A stretch of DNA of 64,000 nt from [Synechococcus] sp. NIES-970 (GTDB lineage: Bacteria > Cyanobacteriota > Cyanobacteriia > Cyanobacteriales > MRBY01), in contig AP017959.1 in the NCBI GenBank assembly GCA_002356215.1, forward strand, positions 124,001 to 188,000, in the 5' to 3' direction. Below are positions 17,728-26,245 of the stretch, piece by piece. A model generated the notes under the pieces. It saw nothing but the letters and a program-made list of their open reading frames with translations. It did no database searches and was not told the DNA's origin. Both the position numbers and the translations under genes were made by a program. Position 1 is the stretch's first letter. Each line of letters opens with the position of its first letter.

Positions 17728-18085
17728 TTTCTTAAAAGCATAAAGATTACAATTAGCGATGATCTTTATCTTTTTTAGTTGATTGCCACATTAATTAGAT
17801 CTAGACAACGCTCGTTATTGTATTTTTTGCAATTGATTTCTGGTTTACTTTTGCTCCTCAAAACTCAGAAGCTTACTATTCAACAAATACTATTTCACTT
17901 TGGGTAAAAATACCTGACTCTTTTGGAAGATATCTCTTTTTTCAATACTTAAGACTTTATGGTGATTCTTAAAAAAGCAACTAATTTTTAATAGTACGGG
18001 TTATGGTAAGAGTATCGAAGAGCTAATTTGTTAATCTAAATCGAACAATAATTTTAGCTTTATCCACAAAAAAAGAGAGAGTATT
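17728..18085 (+). promoter_or_regulatory. gene-free AT-rich region before the stress-gene cluster
   Basis: About 360 bases without a believable frame, strikingly AT-rich and with no HIP1 octamer. It probably carries the promoter of the CsbD gene at 18086. I cannot pick a -10/-35 pair with confidence. It contains one perfect DnaA-box word (18060-18068) and a GAGAGAG Shine-Dalgarno-like stretch just before the CsbD start. No tRNA or known riboswitch was recognised. Confidence 0.4.
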
Positions 18086-18268
18086 ATGAGTTTAAAAGAT
18101 AGAGCAAAAGCCGCCGCTAAAAACATTGAAGGCAAAGTCCAAGAAGGTGTTGCAGATATCACTGGTGACTCTAAAAGCAAAGCGGAAGGACAGGCTAAAC
18201 AAATGGAAGCTAAAGTCAATCATGCCGTTGAAGATGTGAAAGATATGGCAAAAAAAATCATCGATTAA
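18086..18268 (+). CDS. CsbD-family stress protein (small, soluble)
   Basis: A 60-residue, highly charged, Lys/Ala-rich protein with the CsbD repeat: AKNIEGKVQEGVADITGDSKSKAEGQAKQMEAKVNHAVEDVKD. It is hydrophilic and has no signal peptide, so cytoplasmic. CsbD proteins are induced by general stress (CsbD in Bacillus is under sigma-B control), but no biochemical activity is agreed. It is the first of four small genes on this strand (18086-20205). A related exported double-CsbD protein follows 500 bases downstream, so the two likely arose by duplication. Confidence 0.85.
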   Translation: MSLKDRAKAAAKNIEGKVQEGVADITGDSKSKAEGQAKQMEAKVNHAVEDVKDMAKKIID

Positions 18269-18414
18269 TTGATCTTTTATTTTGGCGATCGCCTGTTGCT
18301 CCTCCTCGGCGATCGCCTAACTGTTTCTAAAAGAATCTTTTTTGGGTAAAAAGCCTTCTCTCGTGAAGACAGTAATGGCACACAACCTTTTTAAACCCAA
18401 TGGAGAGGAGTAAT

Positions 18415-18564
18415 ATGCTCAATCTTATGTGGCCTGTTGTCGGGATTCTAATTATCCTTTGGTTGCTCGGATTTTCAATCAATGTAGGTGGGAGCCTGAT
18501 TCACTTGCTCCTAGTTTTAGCATTAATCGGGATTGTTTATAACGTATTTATCGGCAGACGCTAA
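18415..18564 (+). CDS. tiny membrane protein of the Lmo0937/DUF5670 type
   Basis: 49 residues, complete, with an ATG preceded by GAGGAG four bases upstream. Two hydrophobic helices (~4-20, ~28-45) are joined by a short GlySer turn (SINVGGSLIH), with IGRR at the C-terminus. The pattern LLWLLGF...GGSLIHLLLVLALI matches small two-helix proteins such as Listeria Lmo0937, which are commonly found among stress genes. No function is established. It lies between two CsbD-family genes, which supports a stress role. Confidence 0.75.
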   Translation: MLNLMWPVVGILIILWLLGFSINVGGSLIHLLLVLALIGIVYNVFIGRR

Positions 18565-18781
18565 AAATTCAGCACGGCAATCACTTGTTTCTCTGTAAAA
18601 AAGTAAATTGTTCGATGTATTCTGTCCGTTGATTCCTGAAGAAGTCACTAAAACAAACTTTTGGGAAAACAATCATCTTGATATTTTTTTCAGGGAGCCT
18701 TTCAAGAATTTATGGAATACAATCCATAACTCCCTTTGTTTCTTATTTAAACTATTTATTCTTTAGTTTTGAGGTTTCGTC

Positions 18782-19261
18782 ATGAGCTTTTTTAAACAAT
18801 TTTTTCGTTTCTTGTTCATAGCGGTTAGCACTTTGGTTGCTACTGTCTTGTTTCTTAACTTTGGCTATGCCGACAATGCAGCCTCAGCTAGCACTTTGAC
18901 CGCAGTAAATCCTGCCTTGATGCAATCGATTTCGATGAATCGGATGGATGCCATGGGTAAACAAATTGAAGGGAAAACCCAAGAAGTGATGGGCAACATC
19001 ACAGGCGATCCAAAAGATCAACTGATGGGGAAAGCCAAACAAGTCGAGAGTCAGGTTCGTAATACCGTAGAAGATGTCAAAGATAGCATGATGTCTGGGA
19101 ACCGAGCCAAGGCTATTCAAAAGAATATTGAAGGCAAAACTCAAGAAAGCATTGGCAACGTCACAGGAAATCGTCAAGACCAATTCTCTGGGCAAGCAAA
19201 ACAACTAGAAAGCAATGTGCGCAATGTTGTAGAAGATGCAGTGAATGGCATCTTTAAATAA
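18782..19261 (+). CDS. exported protein with two CsbD-like repeats
   Basis: 159 residues. An N-terminal hydrophobic stretch (~9-29, FLFIAVSTLVATVLFLNFGYA) looks like a signal peptide with a plausible AxA-type site near YADNAASA. Two CsbD-like units follow: ~57-97 (MGKQIEGKTQEVMGNITGDPKDQLMGKAKQVE) and ~110-155 (IQKNIEGKTQESIGNVTGNRQDQFSGQAKQLE). Both have the GKxQExxGNxTG core. CsbD proteins are normally single-unit and cytoplasmic, so an exported tandem version is unusual. Function unknown. Confidence 0.75.
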   Translation: MSFFKQFFRFLFIAVSTLVATVLFLNFGYADNAASASTLTAVNPALMQSISMNRMDAMGKQIEGKTQEVMGNITGDPKDQLMGKAKQVESQVRNTVEDVKDSMMSGNRAKAIQKNIEGKTQESIGNVTGNRQDQFSGQAKQLESNVRNVVEDAVNGIFK

Positions 19262-19440
19262 AGAATATTCTTATCTTCTTTTAAACCACCTCTAAATGCG
19301 TTCAAGTCTCCCTTTATTTAGGAGGATTTGAGCGAAAAAAAAATTTACTTTGCTATCAAGCATTAGGCGATCGCCTAGATTTTTTGCGGCGATCGCCCGA
19401 CTCAATCACGAAATTTCTCAATCAGAAAGAATTAAGCCCC

Positions 19441-20205
19441 ATGAACAATAAAGATATTACAGGCGCTGAACGGATCGTTCATGGCAAATACCAAGATTCC
19501 CTAGGCCGTACCCACACCGAATACAAAGATGCCCAGGGCAATATTTACACCGAATATATAGATGAATATGGCAAGATTCATACCTATAAAAATAGCTATG
19601 CTAACGGTCATTTCTCTGCAGAAATACGACAAACTGAACGGGAATCCCGTGCCGAATCTAATGGTCTCCGCATTGGTATTCTCGCCTCTTGTACTGGCCT
19701 CGCTGTCATTGGGACGATCTATGCCGTGACTAGACCAGAAGAAATAGAGCCACTGCCCCCAGTTGTGAACGTCGAAATGCCTACCCCTGAAGAAGACTTA
19801 ACGGAAGACACCGCAGAACCTCCCTCTGTTACCACCATTGTGCCGATCAATAACCAACCAGCGACTCAACCTGCCCCTCAACAGCAACCAGCGGCCCAAG
19901 AGCCTGCTGAGCCCTCAAATGTCAATGTAACAGTGACAAACCCACAATCACCTCCTCCAGCAGCAACGCCAACAACAACCCCCCAGACAACGCCTGGGGT
20001 GACGGATAGTACCCTCAGAGCAGATATTACAGAAAAATTGCGCGATAGTTTGCCCGATAATCAACTGAGAATGACGGTCAATAACGGGGAAGTAACTGTC
20101 ACGGGAACTGTTTCGAGTCAAGATCAACTGCAACAGATTCCATCTTTGCTCAACACCATCAACGGGGTTAAAAAAGTGACAAACAATGCAACGATTGCAC
20201 CGTAA
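19441..20205 (+). CDS. membrane-anchored BON-domain protein
   Basis: 254 residues from the ATG at 19441; the frame continues 19 codons further upstream but those look non-coding. The N-terminal ~75 residues hold repeated Tyr/Gly/Asp units (GKYQDSLGRTHTEYKDAQGNIYTEYIDEYGKIHTY). One membrane helix lies at ~78-97 (IGILASCTGLAVIGTIYAV). A Pro/Thr/Gln-rich linker follows, then a C-terminal BON domain (~185-250: TLRADITEKLRDSLPDN ... VNNGEVTVTGTVSSQDQLQQIPSLLNTINGVKKV). BON domains bind phospholipid or envelope surfaces, as in OsmY. It is probably a periplasmic envelope-stress protein; it closes the stress cluster. Confidence 0.7.
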   Translation: MNNKDITGAERIVHGKYQDSLGRTHTEYKDAQGNIYTEYIDEYGKIHTYKNSYANGHFSAEIRQTERESRAESNGLRIGILASCTGLAVIGTIYAVTRPEEIEPLPPVVNVEMPTPEEDLTEDTAEPPSVTTIVPINNQPATQPAPQQQPAAQEPAEPSNVNVTVTNPQSPPPAATPTTTPQTTPGVTDSTLRADITEKLRDSLPDNQLRMTVNNGEVTVTGTVSSQDQLQQIPSLLNTINGVKKVTNNATIAP

Positions 20206-20524
20206 AATTACACTTCATCATTGCTTTATTGATATGGATTTGATGTGAATTTAGAGTAAGCACTTTGATGGCCTGGGCTTAATGTTGCTGTTTTCCCTCG
20301 GTGTTCATGAAGAATTTCCAAATGTAAAAATAACTGTAGGGAGGCTGAATTCAGGTCTCCTTTTTTCTGTGGGGATAGAGACATTGTGAGCAAGGCGATC
20401 GCTTCTCCTTAGTCCATTCCCAGGAGGTGTTTAAGGTACATCAATCTTTATGAATTAGCCTTAAGTATTGTAAACTACCCATGGATTCACCAAAATTTAG
20501 AGATATCGAGGAGAACAGGAGCTT
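20206..20524 (+). promoter_or_regulatory. intergenic region before crtR
   Basis: 319 bases without a gene. It has a terminator at 20338-20366, one HIP1 octamer near 20395-20402, and the crtR ribosome-binding region, where GAGGAG and AGGAG both precede the ATG. No promoter pair stands out. Confidence 0.4.
20338..20366 (+). terminator. terminator after the BON-domain gene
   Basis: GGGAG and CTCC enclose the perfect palindrome CTGAATTCAG, followed by TTTTTT. It is about 130 bases after the stop codon. Confidence 0.65.
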
Positions 20525-21412
20525 ATGACGGCGGCGGCAACGTCATCATTGGTAATGTCAAGGGAGTATCTGCGGCCCCCAGGAGGAATGAACCCGAATG
20601 TGTGGATGATCATCATCGCCGTAATACTCATCGCTACTTCCGTGGGTGGCTACTGGCTTTGGGGTTGGTACGATTGGGTTTGTTTCTGTGAGAATGTTTT
20701 GGCCCTCCACCTGGCGGGGACAGTCATCCATGATGCCTCCCACCGGGCAGCCCACAGCAATCGCGCCGTGAACACGATTCTCGGCCATGCCAGTGCGTTA
20801 ATGTTGGGATTTGCGTTCCCTGTTTTTACCCGGGTTCATCTCCAGCACCATGCCCATGTGAACGACCCAGACAATGATCCTGACCATTTCGTCTCCACGG
20901 GTGGACCCTTATGGATGATTGCCGCGCGGTTTTTCTACCATGAAATCTTTTTCTTTAAGCGGCGTCTTTGGAAAAACTACGAACTGCTTGAATGGTTCCT
21001 CAGTCGTGCTTTTCTAGGGATCATCGTCTATCTCGGCATTCAATATGGCTTTATCGGTTATGTGATGAATTTCTGGTTTGTGCCGGCCTTAGTCGTGGGG
21101 ATCGCCCTTGGTTTGTTTTTCGATTACCTGCCCCATCGCCCTTTTGAGGAGCGCGATCGCTGGAAAAATGCCCGGGTTTACCCCAGTAAGCTGCTCAACA
21201 TCTTAATCCTCGGGCAAAATTATCACCTTATTCATCACCTATGGCCGTCTATCCCTTGGTATAAGTACCAACCGGCCTATCATTACATCAAGCCTCTCCT
21301 GGATCAAAAGGGTTCGCCCCAATCTCTTGGGCTACTCCAAGGCAAAGATTTTCTCAGTTTCCTCTACGATATTTTTGTGGGCATCCGCCTGCACCACAAA
21401 CCCAAGTCTTAA
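20525..21412 (+). CDS. crtR: CrtR, beta-carotene hydroxylase
   Basis: A 295-residue membrane di-iron hydroxylase that adds hydroxyl groups to carotene rings to make zeaxanthin (and, in some strains, to deoxymyxol). The histidine boxes are HDASH (69-73), HLQHHAH (105-111) and YHLIHH near 232-238, with the helical segments expected for the fatty-acid-hydroxylase superfamily. Length and order match cyanobacterial CrtR. The ATG at 20525 is preceded by AGGAG three bases upstream, and by GAGGAG further up. The next gene, mrp, starts 14 bases later and may be co-transcribed. Confidence 0.93.
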   Translation: MTAAATSSLVMSREYLRPPGGMNPNVWMIIIAVILIATSVGGYWLWGWYDWVCFCENVLALHLAGTVIHDASHRAAHSNRAVNTILGHASALMLGFAFPVFTRVHLQHHAHVNDPDNDPDHFVSTGGPLWMIAARFFYHEIFFFKRRLWKNYELLEWFLSRAFLGIIVYLGIQYGFIGYVMNFWFVPALVVGIALGLFFDYLPHRPFEERDRWKNARVYPSKLLNILILGQNYHLIHHLWPSIPWYKYQPAYHYIKPLLDQKGSPQSLGLLQGKDFLSFLYDIFVGIRLHHKPKS

Positions 21413-21426
21413 ATTCTCCCGAAATT

Positions 21427-22488
21427 ATGGTTGATACCCAAGCGATCCTTGCTGCCCTTCGCCCAGTCCAAGACCCGGAACTTCAAAAAAGTCTGGTGGA
21501 TCTCAATATGATCCGCGATGTTTCTGTGGTGAATGGTGTGGTGAAATTTACCCTCGTACTGACAACGCCAGCCTGTCCCCTCAAAGAGTTCATCGTGGAA
21601 GATTGCAGAAAGGCCGTGCTGCCTTTGCCTGGGGTCAATGCTGTCGAAGTGGAGGTGACGGCCGAAACGCCTCAACAAAAGTCTCTCCCTAGTCAGCAGG
21701 GTATTGAAAACGTCAAAAATATTGTCGCGATCTCCAGTGGGAAAGGGGGCGTCGGCAAGAGCAGCGTAGCAGTGAATGTGGCGATCGCCTTAGCCCAGAC
21801 CGGGGCAAAAGTCGGGTTGCTCGACGCTGATATCTATGGGCCGAATGTGCCCAATATGATGGGCATCGGCGAAGTAGAGATTAAGGTCGACAAAACCAGT
21901 GGTGCGGATATCCTCCAGCCGGAGTTTAACTATGGCGTCAAACTGGTATCGATGGCCTTTTTGATCGATCCAGACCAGCCGGTGATTTGGCGCGGCCCGA
22001 TGCTCAATGGGATTATCCGGCAATTCCTTTACCAGGTGAATTGGGGCGAATTGGATTATCTGATCGTCGATATGCCCCCCGGTACTGGGGATGCCCAGCT
22101 CACCATGGCCCAGGCGGTCCCTATGGCTGGGGCGGTGATTGTTACGACTCCCCAAACGGTTTCCCTCCTCGATTCTCGCCGGGGTCTAAAGATGTTCCAG
22201 CAGATGGGGGTCAATGTGCTGGGGATCGTCGAAAATATGAGCTATTTCATCCCGCCGGATCTACCCGATCGCCAATATGATCTCTTTGGTTCCGGTGGTG
22301 GCGAGAAAACAGCGAATGAATTGGGTATTCCCCTCTTGGGTTGTGTTCCCTTAGAAATTGCTCTCCGAGAAGGGGGCGATACAGGGACGCCCATCGTCGT
22401 CGCCCAGCCGGAATCTGCCTCAGCTCAGGCCCTGGTGAAGATTGCGAAGGCGATCGCGGCAAAGGTTTCTGTGGCAGCCCTGGCCTAA
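21427..22488 (+). CDS. mrp: Mrp/ApbC-type iron-sulfur carrier ATPase
   Basis: 353 residues. An N-terminal DUF59/MIP18-type domain (LRPVQDPELQKSLVDLNMIRDV) is followed by a P-loop ATPase with the deviant Walker A SSGKGGVGKSS near residues 103-113. The typical DADIYGPNVPNMMG and DYLIVDMPPGTGDAQLT motifs are also present. These proteins bind and transfer [4Fe-4S] clusters (HCF101 in chloroplasts, which matures photosystem I). It lies 14 bases after crtR. No CxxC pair is evident, so cluster binding at the dimer interface is less certain than in bacterial ApbC. Confidence 0.9.
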   Translation: MVDTQAILAALRPVQDPELQKSLVDLNMIRDVSVVNGVVKFTLVLTTPACPLKEFIVEDCRKAVLPLPGVNAVEVEVTAETPQQKSLPSQQGIENVKNIVAISSGKGGVGKSSVAVNVAIALAQTGAKVGLLDADIYGPNVPNMMGIGEVEIKVDKTSGADILQPEFNYGVKLVSMAFLIDPDQPVIWRGPMLNGIIRQFLYQVNWGELDYLIVDMPPGTGDAQLTMAQAVPMAGAVIVTTPQTVSLLDSRRGLKMFQQMGVNVLGIVENMSYFIPPDLPDRQYDLFGSGGGEKTANELGIPLLGCVPLEIALREGGDTGTPIVVAQPESASAQALVKIAKAIAAKVSVAALA

Positions 22489-22511
22489 AGAGTCAAGACC
22501 TATCCCTTAAC

Positions 22512-22549
22512 GTCAAAGAGGAGAGGACTAAGGCCCTCTCCTCTTTGAC
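22512..22549. terminator. 15-bp perfect hairpin between converging genes
   Basis: GTCAAAGAGGAGAGG (22512-22526) and its exact reverse complement (22535-22549) with an eight-base loop. It lies 23 bases after the mrp stop and 43 before the end of the next, opposing gene, a position where a bidirectional terminator belongs. There is no clear T-run after either arm. Confidence 0.55.
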
Positions 22550-22592
22550 ATTCCCTGAGAAAATCTCAGGTGCTTGCAACAATTCTTAATCT

Positions 22593-22955
22593 TTAGCGAT
22601 TAATTTTCTTCGCCATATTCCGGAACATATCCATGTTGCTGTCTACTTTCAGGTTGGGCTTAGACGAAGATAGGGTAGGTTGGGGGGCAGAAAAAGACTC
22701 ACTGCTGTTGCTTTCGGTATTCCGAGAAGCAGCTTGGTTCGGGTCTACTTTCCGCATATTCTCAGAAGAAACTTGGGTAACCAGGGTTGCACCCTTCTCA
22801 CCACGGACTGTCGGGAAGGTGCGCTTGATGGTCACTGGTTTTTTCATATACTCAGTGTTGCCAAAGGTTTGGGCTTCTTCAAAATCGAGGAAAAAGTCAC
22901 CCTTGGGGGTGTCGTTGTTCTTTTTCTTGCCGCCAAATAGACCAAAGAGTGCCAT
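22593..22955 (-). CDS. small cyanobacterial protein of unknown function
   Basis: 120 residues from the ATG at 22955. The start MALFGLFGGKKK is a short hydrophobic stretch next to Lys residues. The middle, FFLDFEEAQTFGNTEYMKKPVTIKRTFP, looks like a conserved block that I have seen in small cyanobacterial proteins without knowing a function. The C-terminal half is Ser/Asn-rich and looks disordered until a final short helix (SNMDMFRNMAKKINR). An upstream TTG at 22979 would add eight residues but is unlikely. Divergent neighbours: mrp converges on it, sufE lies upstream. Confidence 0.6.
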   Translation of the reverse strand: MALFGLFGGKKKNNDTPKGDFFLDFEEAQTFGNTEYMKKPVTIKRTFPTVRGEKGATLVTQVSSENMRKVDPNQAASRNTESNSSESFSAPQPTLSSSKPNLKVDSNMDMFRNMAKKINR

Positions 22956-23019
22956 AAACTTAAATGATTTTCTTAACAAACAACATTACTTGTCATAGAT
23001 GATATCAAAATTTTCTCAT

Positions 23020-23463
23020 TTAGGAGGGAGAACTTGCTTGTAATCCCACTTCAAAACCCTTGGCTTTTTTTTGCATCATCTTAAAAATATTATAAAAACC
23101 ATTGGCTCGCGATGGCGTAAGACTAACATTAAGGCCAGTAGCTTCGATAAAGTTTGGGGAAACCGTCAAAATTTCAGCGGGGGAGAGACCATTTAAGCCT
23201 GCGATCAAAAGTCCCACTAAACCCTTGACCAGTTGGGCATCAGAATCGCCATGGTAAATGACTTTACCGTCTTTGTAGTCGGCGGTAATAAACACTTGGG
23301 ATACACAGCCATGGACTTTATTGTTGGCTGTTTTTTCAGCATCGTCCATGGGTTCAAGCTTGGTGGCATACCAAAGAAGCTGCTGATATTTTTGTTTGGG
23401 ATCGGTTTTACGTTGAAAACGACTCACGATTTTTTCGAGATTAGCAGGTAATTCAGTAGGCAT
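23020..23463 (-). CDS. sufE: SufE, sulfur acceptor for Fe-S cluster assembly
   Basis: A 147-residue protein matching the SufE/CsdE family. It takes persulfide sulfur from the cysteine desulfurase SufS and stimulates it. Motifs seen: KYQQLLWYATKLEPM, the active-site loop VHGCVSQVFI with the persulfide-carrying Cys (residue ~52), and GLLIAGLNGLSPAEIL. Length is typical. The suf operon itself is not in the window. A single gene on the minus strand. Confidence 0.92.
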   Translation of the reverse strand: MPTELPANLEKIVSRFQRKTDPKQKYQQLLWYATKLEPMDDAEKTANNKVHGCVSQVFITADYKDGKVIYHGDSDAQLVKGLVGLLIAGLNGLSPAEILTVSPNFIEATGLNVSLTPSRANGFYNIFKMMQKKAKGFEVGLQASSPS

Positions 23464-23613
23464 AGTTACTTAGGAAATTAATAACAATTGGGTGAGACAA
23501 ACTCGAAAATTCTATTGTTAAATATTGTGACAAATTTTGACACAAAAATATTGGCGATCGCCTTTAGGGGGTCAATCGCCAGTAGAGCCCGGAGGCTCTG
23601 GTTCCATTGAATT

Positions 23614-24672
23614 TTAATGGCGCAAAAAAGCAGGTAAATCGACGACCGCCGCAGAAGTTGTGCGCCTTTGGGGCTGAGCACTGTTTAAGGTTGGGGCCGG
23701 CCAATTGGGGGCGGCAGTTGAGGCCGAAGCACCCATGGGAGCACTCACCCGCCGCTTCGTGACAGGGGCAGTAATGCAAAGCGCTGTTTTGAGGCTCATG
23801 GGTTTGCGCATGGGGGCCTCTTCCAGGGATTCCGGCATTTCTTGAAGTTCTGCTTCGAGGTCGGCCAATTGACGATCGAGGTCGGCTTCGGTGCGGGGAT
23901 CTGCTTTAGCGATCGCCGGCATCACAGGTTCTGTCGTTGGGGAAATTTCCATATCAGACCAAGGTTGAATATTGGGAGTCTTGGGGATTGAAGTCACACC
24001 GTTGGTGTTGCGGTTATTTTCGGGGGGAATATCTGCACATTCATCAAGGGCCGATTTGTACTGCAAAGTGTAGCGCTGCTGCCGCTGGAGGCGGACCTGC
24101 AAATCTTTAATTTCTTGTTCGGCGGCGAAAAGTTTTTGTTGTTGCTCATTGTGAGACTCCTGAAGGAGCGCACATTCCCGCTCGATTTTAGCCAACTGAG
24201 TCTGACTGGCCTGAAATTTGTATTCCAGTTCAGCGAGCATCTCCTGATATTCTCGGACGTTTTTCTTCGCTTTGGTGAGCTCTTGTTCTAGCTGTTTGAT
24301 CTGCTGTTGATTTAGATCGAGGTCATCACTTTGTTGGGCAATGAGACCATCGGCGCTACGGGAACGGATGATGTGGGCCTGGAGTTTTTCTTGGGATTCG
24401 GCCAGGGCTTCTTCTAGCTGCACCACGGTTTTCACAAGTTCGCGGTTATGCTGCCGTAGTTTGTGGGCAATCATATAGCCATCGGTGTTGGGGTTGTGCT
24501 TAGGGATGACTGTGCTGGCAGCGGTTGTTTCGGCTAGGGGGACAGTTTCCGGTTGCGCCCGGTCTGCGGCACTATTGACTTCTGCCTCGGGGTTCACAGG
24601 GGAAGACAGACTAGAGGTGGCTTCGTTTTCAGGGGGAGTCGACTCTGGCGAGGGGAAGTTTAAGTTGCTCAT
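23614..24672 (-). CDS. unrecognised coiled-coil protein
   Basis: 352 residues. The N-terminal ~60 are Ser/Thr/Glu/Pro-rich and disordered. A long heptad-containing coiled coil covers ~70-210 (LVKTVVQLEEALAESQEKLQAHI ... LAKIERECALLQESHNEQQQKLFAAEQEIKDLQVRLQRQQRY). A short conserved-looking NIQPWSDME segment follows, then an acidic helix and a basic Ala/Pro-rich tail ending in VDLPAFLRH. No enzyme motif or membrane segment. It could be a structural or cell-division scaffold, but I do not recognise a family. A hairpin without a T-run lies just past the stop (23584-23600). Confidence 0.6.
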   Translation of the reverse strand: MSNLNFPSPESTPPENEATSSLSSPVNPEAEVNSAADRAQPETVPLAETTAASTVIPKHNPNTDGYMIAHKLRQHNRELVKTVVQLEEALAESQEKLQAHIIRSRSADGLIAQQSDDLDLNQQQIKQLEQELTKAKKNVREYQEMLAELEYKFQASQTQLAKIERECALLQESHNEQQQKLFAAEQEIKDLQVRLQRQQRYTLQYKSALDECADIPPENNRNTNGVTSIPKTPNIQPWSDMEISPTTEPVMPAIAKADPRTEADLDRQLADLEAELQEMPESLEEAPMRKPMSLKTALCITAPVTKRRVSAPMGASASTAAPNWPAPTLNSAQPQRRTTSAAVVDLPAFLRH

Positions 24673-24892
24673 AGTTGTGCTGATATAGACAGGGCGCGTT
24701 GACAGGGGGAATGGATGGGGATTTTGTTTTGCAGTTTAGCAAGGGATCCGCTGATCTTTGACAAGATTCGCGAATTTTATCGTTTTCTTAGGGGCAGTCG
24801 CCTCCTATTTTGGACGTAGAAAATCAATATTTTGCTTCAAGTGTATCGAAATTAGGCCTAGGCGATCGCCAAATTGCCTACCACTAGGATTT

Positions 24893-25606
24893 CTAAGTAC
24901 TGGGGGCCAGGGCCACTTGCATCATTTCTTCGGGACTGAGGTGGGCATGGGTAATTTCACCGTCCCGGAGCCAGATAATGCGCTTGGTTTGGTGGGCAAC
25001 CTCGGTTTCGTGGGTGACCATGACAACACTCATGCCTTCGGTATGGAGACTTTGAAACAATTCCAAAATTTCGTGGGTGGTGCGGGAGTCCAGAGCCCCG
25101 GTGGGTTCATCGGCCAGGAGGAGGAGGGGATTGTTCACGATCGCCCGGGCGATCGCCACCCGCTGTTGTTGACCCCCAGACAGTTGATTCGGGCGATTAT
25201 GGAGGCGACTACTGAGGCCCACTTTCGTGAGGGCAGCCACGGCGCGATCGCGCCGCTCCTGGGGGGAAACGTTCCCATAGACCATCGGTAAAATCACATT
25301 TTCTAAGGCGCTCATCTGGGGTAACAGGTGGAATTGCTGGAAGACAAAACCGATGTTGTGGTTGCGGATCACGGCCAGTTGGCGATCGCTGAGGGTCGCG
25401 ACATTTTCCCCATCGAGGAAATAATTACCGCTGGTGGGTTGGTCGAGGCAACCGATGATATTCATGAGGGTCGATTTGCCGGAGCCGGATGCCCCCATAA
25501 TCGAGCAGTATTCTCCCGCTTCGATCCTGAGTTCTACCTGTTTCAGGGCGTAAATTTGCGTATCTCCTTGGGTATATACCTTGGAAAGATTTTGGATTTC
25601 GATCAT
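24893..25606 (-). CDS. MacB/LolD-type ABC transporter ATPase
   Basis: 237 residues with Walker A GASGSGKST (~39-47), Q-loop FVFQQFHLLPQMSALENVILP, signature LSGGQQQRVAIARAI, Walker B LLLADEPTGALDS and H-loop THETEVA. The NIIGCLDQPTSG block and the QFHLL sequence are typical of the MacB/LolD/DevA subfamily, which powers mechanotransmission pumps exporting lipoproteins, glycolipids or peptides through FtsX-like permeases. No permease or membrane-fusion gene is adjacent, so the partner must lie elsewhere. Substrate unknown. Confidence 0.85.
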   Translation of the reverse strand: MIEIQNLSKVYTQGDTQIYALKQVELRIEAGEYCSIMGASGSGKSTLMNIIGCLDQPTSGNYFLDGENVATLSDRQLAVIRNHNIGFVFQQFHLLPQMSALENVILPMVYGNVSPQERRDRAVAALTKVGLSSRLHNRPNQLSGGQQQRVAIARAIVNNPLLLLADEPTGALDSRTTHEILELFQSLHTEGMSVVMVTHETEVAHQTKRIIWLRDGEITHAHLSPEEMMQVALAPST

Positions 25607-25689
25607 GGATTTTTGTGGGGCGATCGCACAGATATGATCAATATTAGGTCACAATCTCTAGGGTCCGCTGCTATCTCTGTCTCTAGGCT

Positions 25690-26175
25690 ATGGCCCAAGA
25701 AATTGAACGAAAATTCCTTGTCATCGGTAATCACTGGCGGGATCTGGCCCCAGGGGTCCATTACCGCCAAGGCTATCTCCAGCGCACCCCCGAAAAAACA
25801 GTGCGGGTACGCATCGCTGGGGAACAAGCATTTTTAACCATTAAGGGTAAAACCACAGGCATTAGTCGGCTGGAGTTTGAATATGCCATTCCCCTTGCAG
25901 ATGCCTTGGCTTTGCTGGAACATTTAGGCGATCGCCCCCAGATCGAAAAAATTCGCTACCGCATTCCCATGGGGGATTTTTGCTGGGAAGTCGATGAATT
26001 TCTCGGGGAAAATCAAGGCCTGATCCTAGCGGAAATCGAATTGATCAATGCCGATCAACCATTCCCCAAACCCCACTGGCTCGGCCCTGAAGTAAGCCAC
26101 GACCCCCGTTATTACAACGCCAATCTTGTCAGCTATCCCTACAGTCAATGGTCCCCCACAGAACAACAGCCCTAG
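25690..26175 (+). CDS. CYTH-domain phosphohydrolase (triphosphatase type)
   Basis: 161 residues forming one CYTH domain. The EIERKFL start (ExExK motif, metal-binding) and further charged strands (TVRVRIAGEQAFLTIKGKT, RLEFEYAIP, WEVDEFLGENQGLILAEIEL) line the triphosphate tunnel. Bacterial members include inorganic triphosphatases; others are adenylate cyclases (CyaB) or thiamine triphosphatases. In this short single-domain form a tripolyphosphatase role is the likeliest. It lies 70 bases before chlM on the same strand. Confidence 0.82.
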   Translation: MAQEIERKFLVIGNHWRDLAPGVHYRQGYLQRTPEKTVRVRIAGEQAFLTIKGKTTGISRLEFEYAIPLADALALLEHLGDRPQIEKIRYRIPMGDFCWEVDEFLGENQGLILAEIELINADQPFPKPHWLGPEVSHDPRYYNANLVSYPYSQWSPTEQQP

Positions 26176-26245
26176 GGCTTCCCAAAGCTGCTACATTATT
26201 GAATCGATAAGAAAACCCTTTAATTTTTTTCGTACCCAAAACGCC

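Noticed and set aside
18060-18068. Perfect TTATCCACA (DnaA-box) before the CsbD gene, considered as an origin element
   Set aside because: A single copy with no cluster of further boxes, no dnaA/dnaN nearby, and nine fixed bases are not rare enough in 64 kb to build on.
18281-19395. Repeated GGCGATCGCC around the stress genes considered as a CRISPR-like or mobile repeat
   Set aside because: These are ordinary HIP1 octamers, common throughout the window, irregularly spaced and without spacers.
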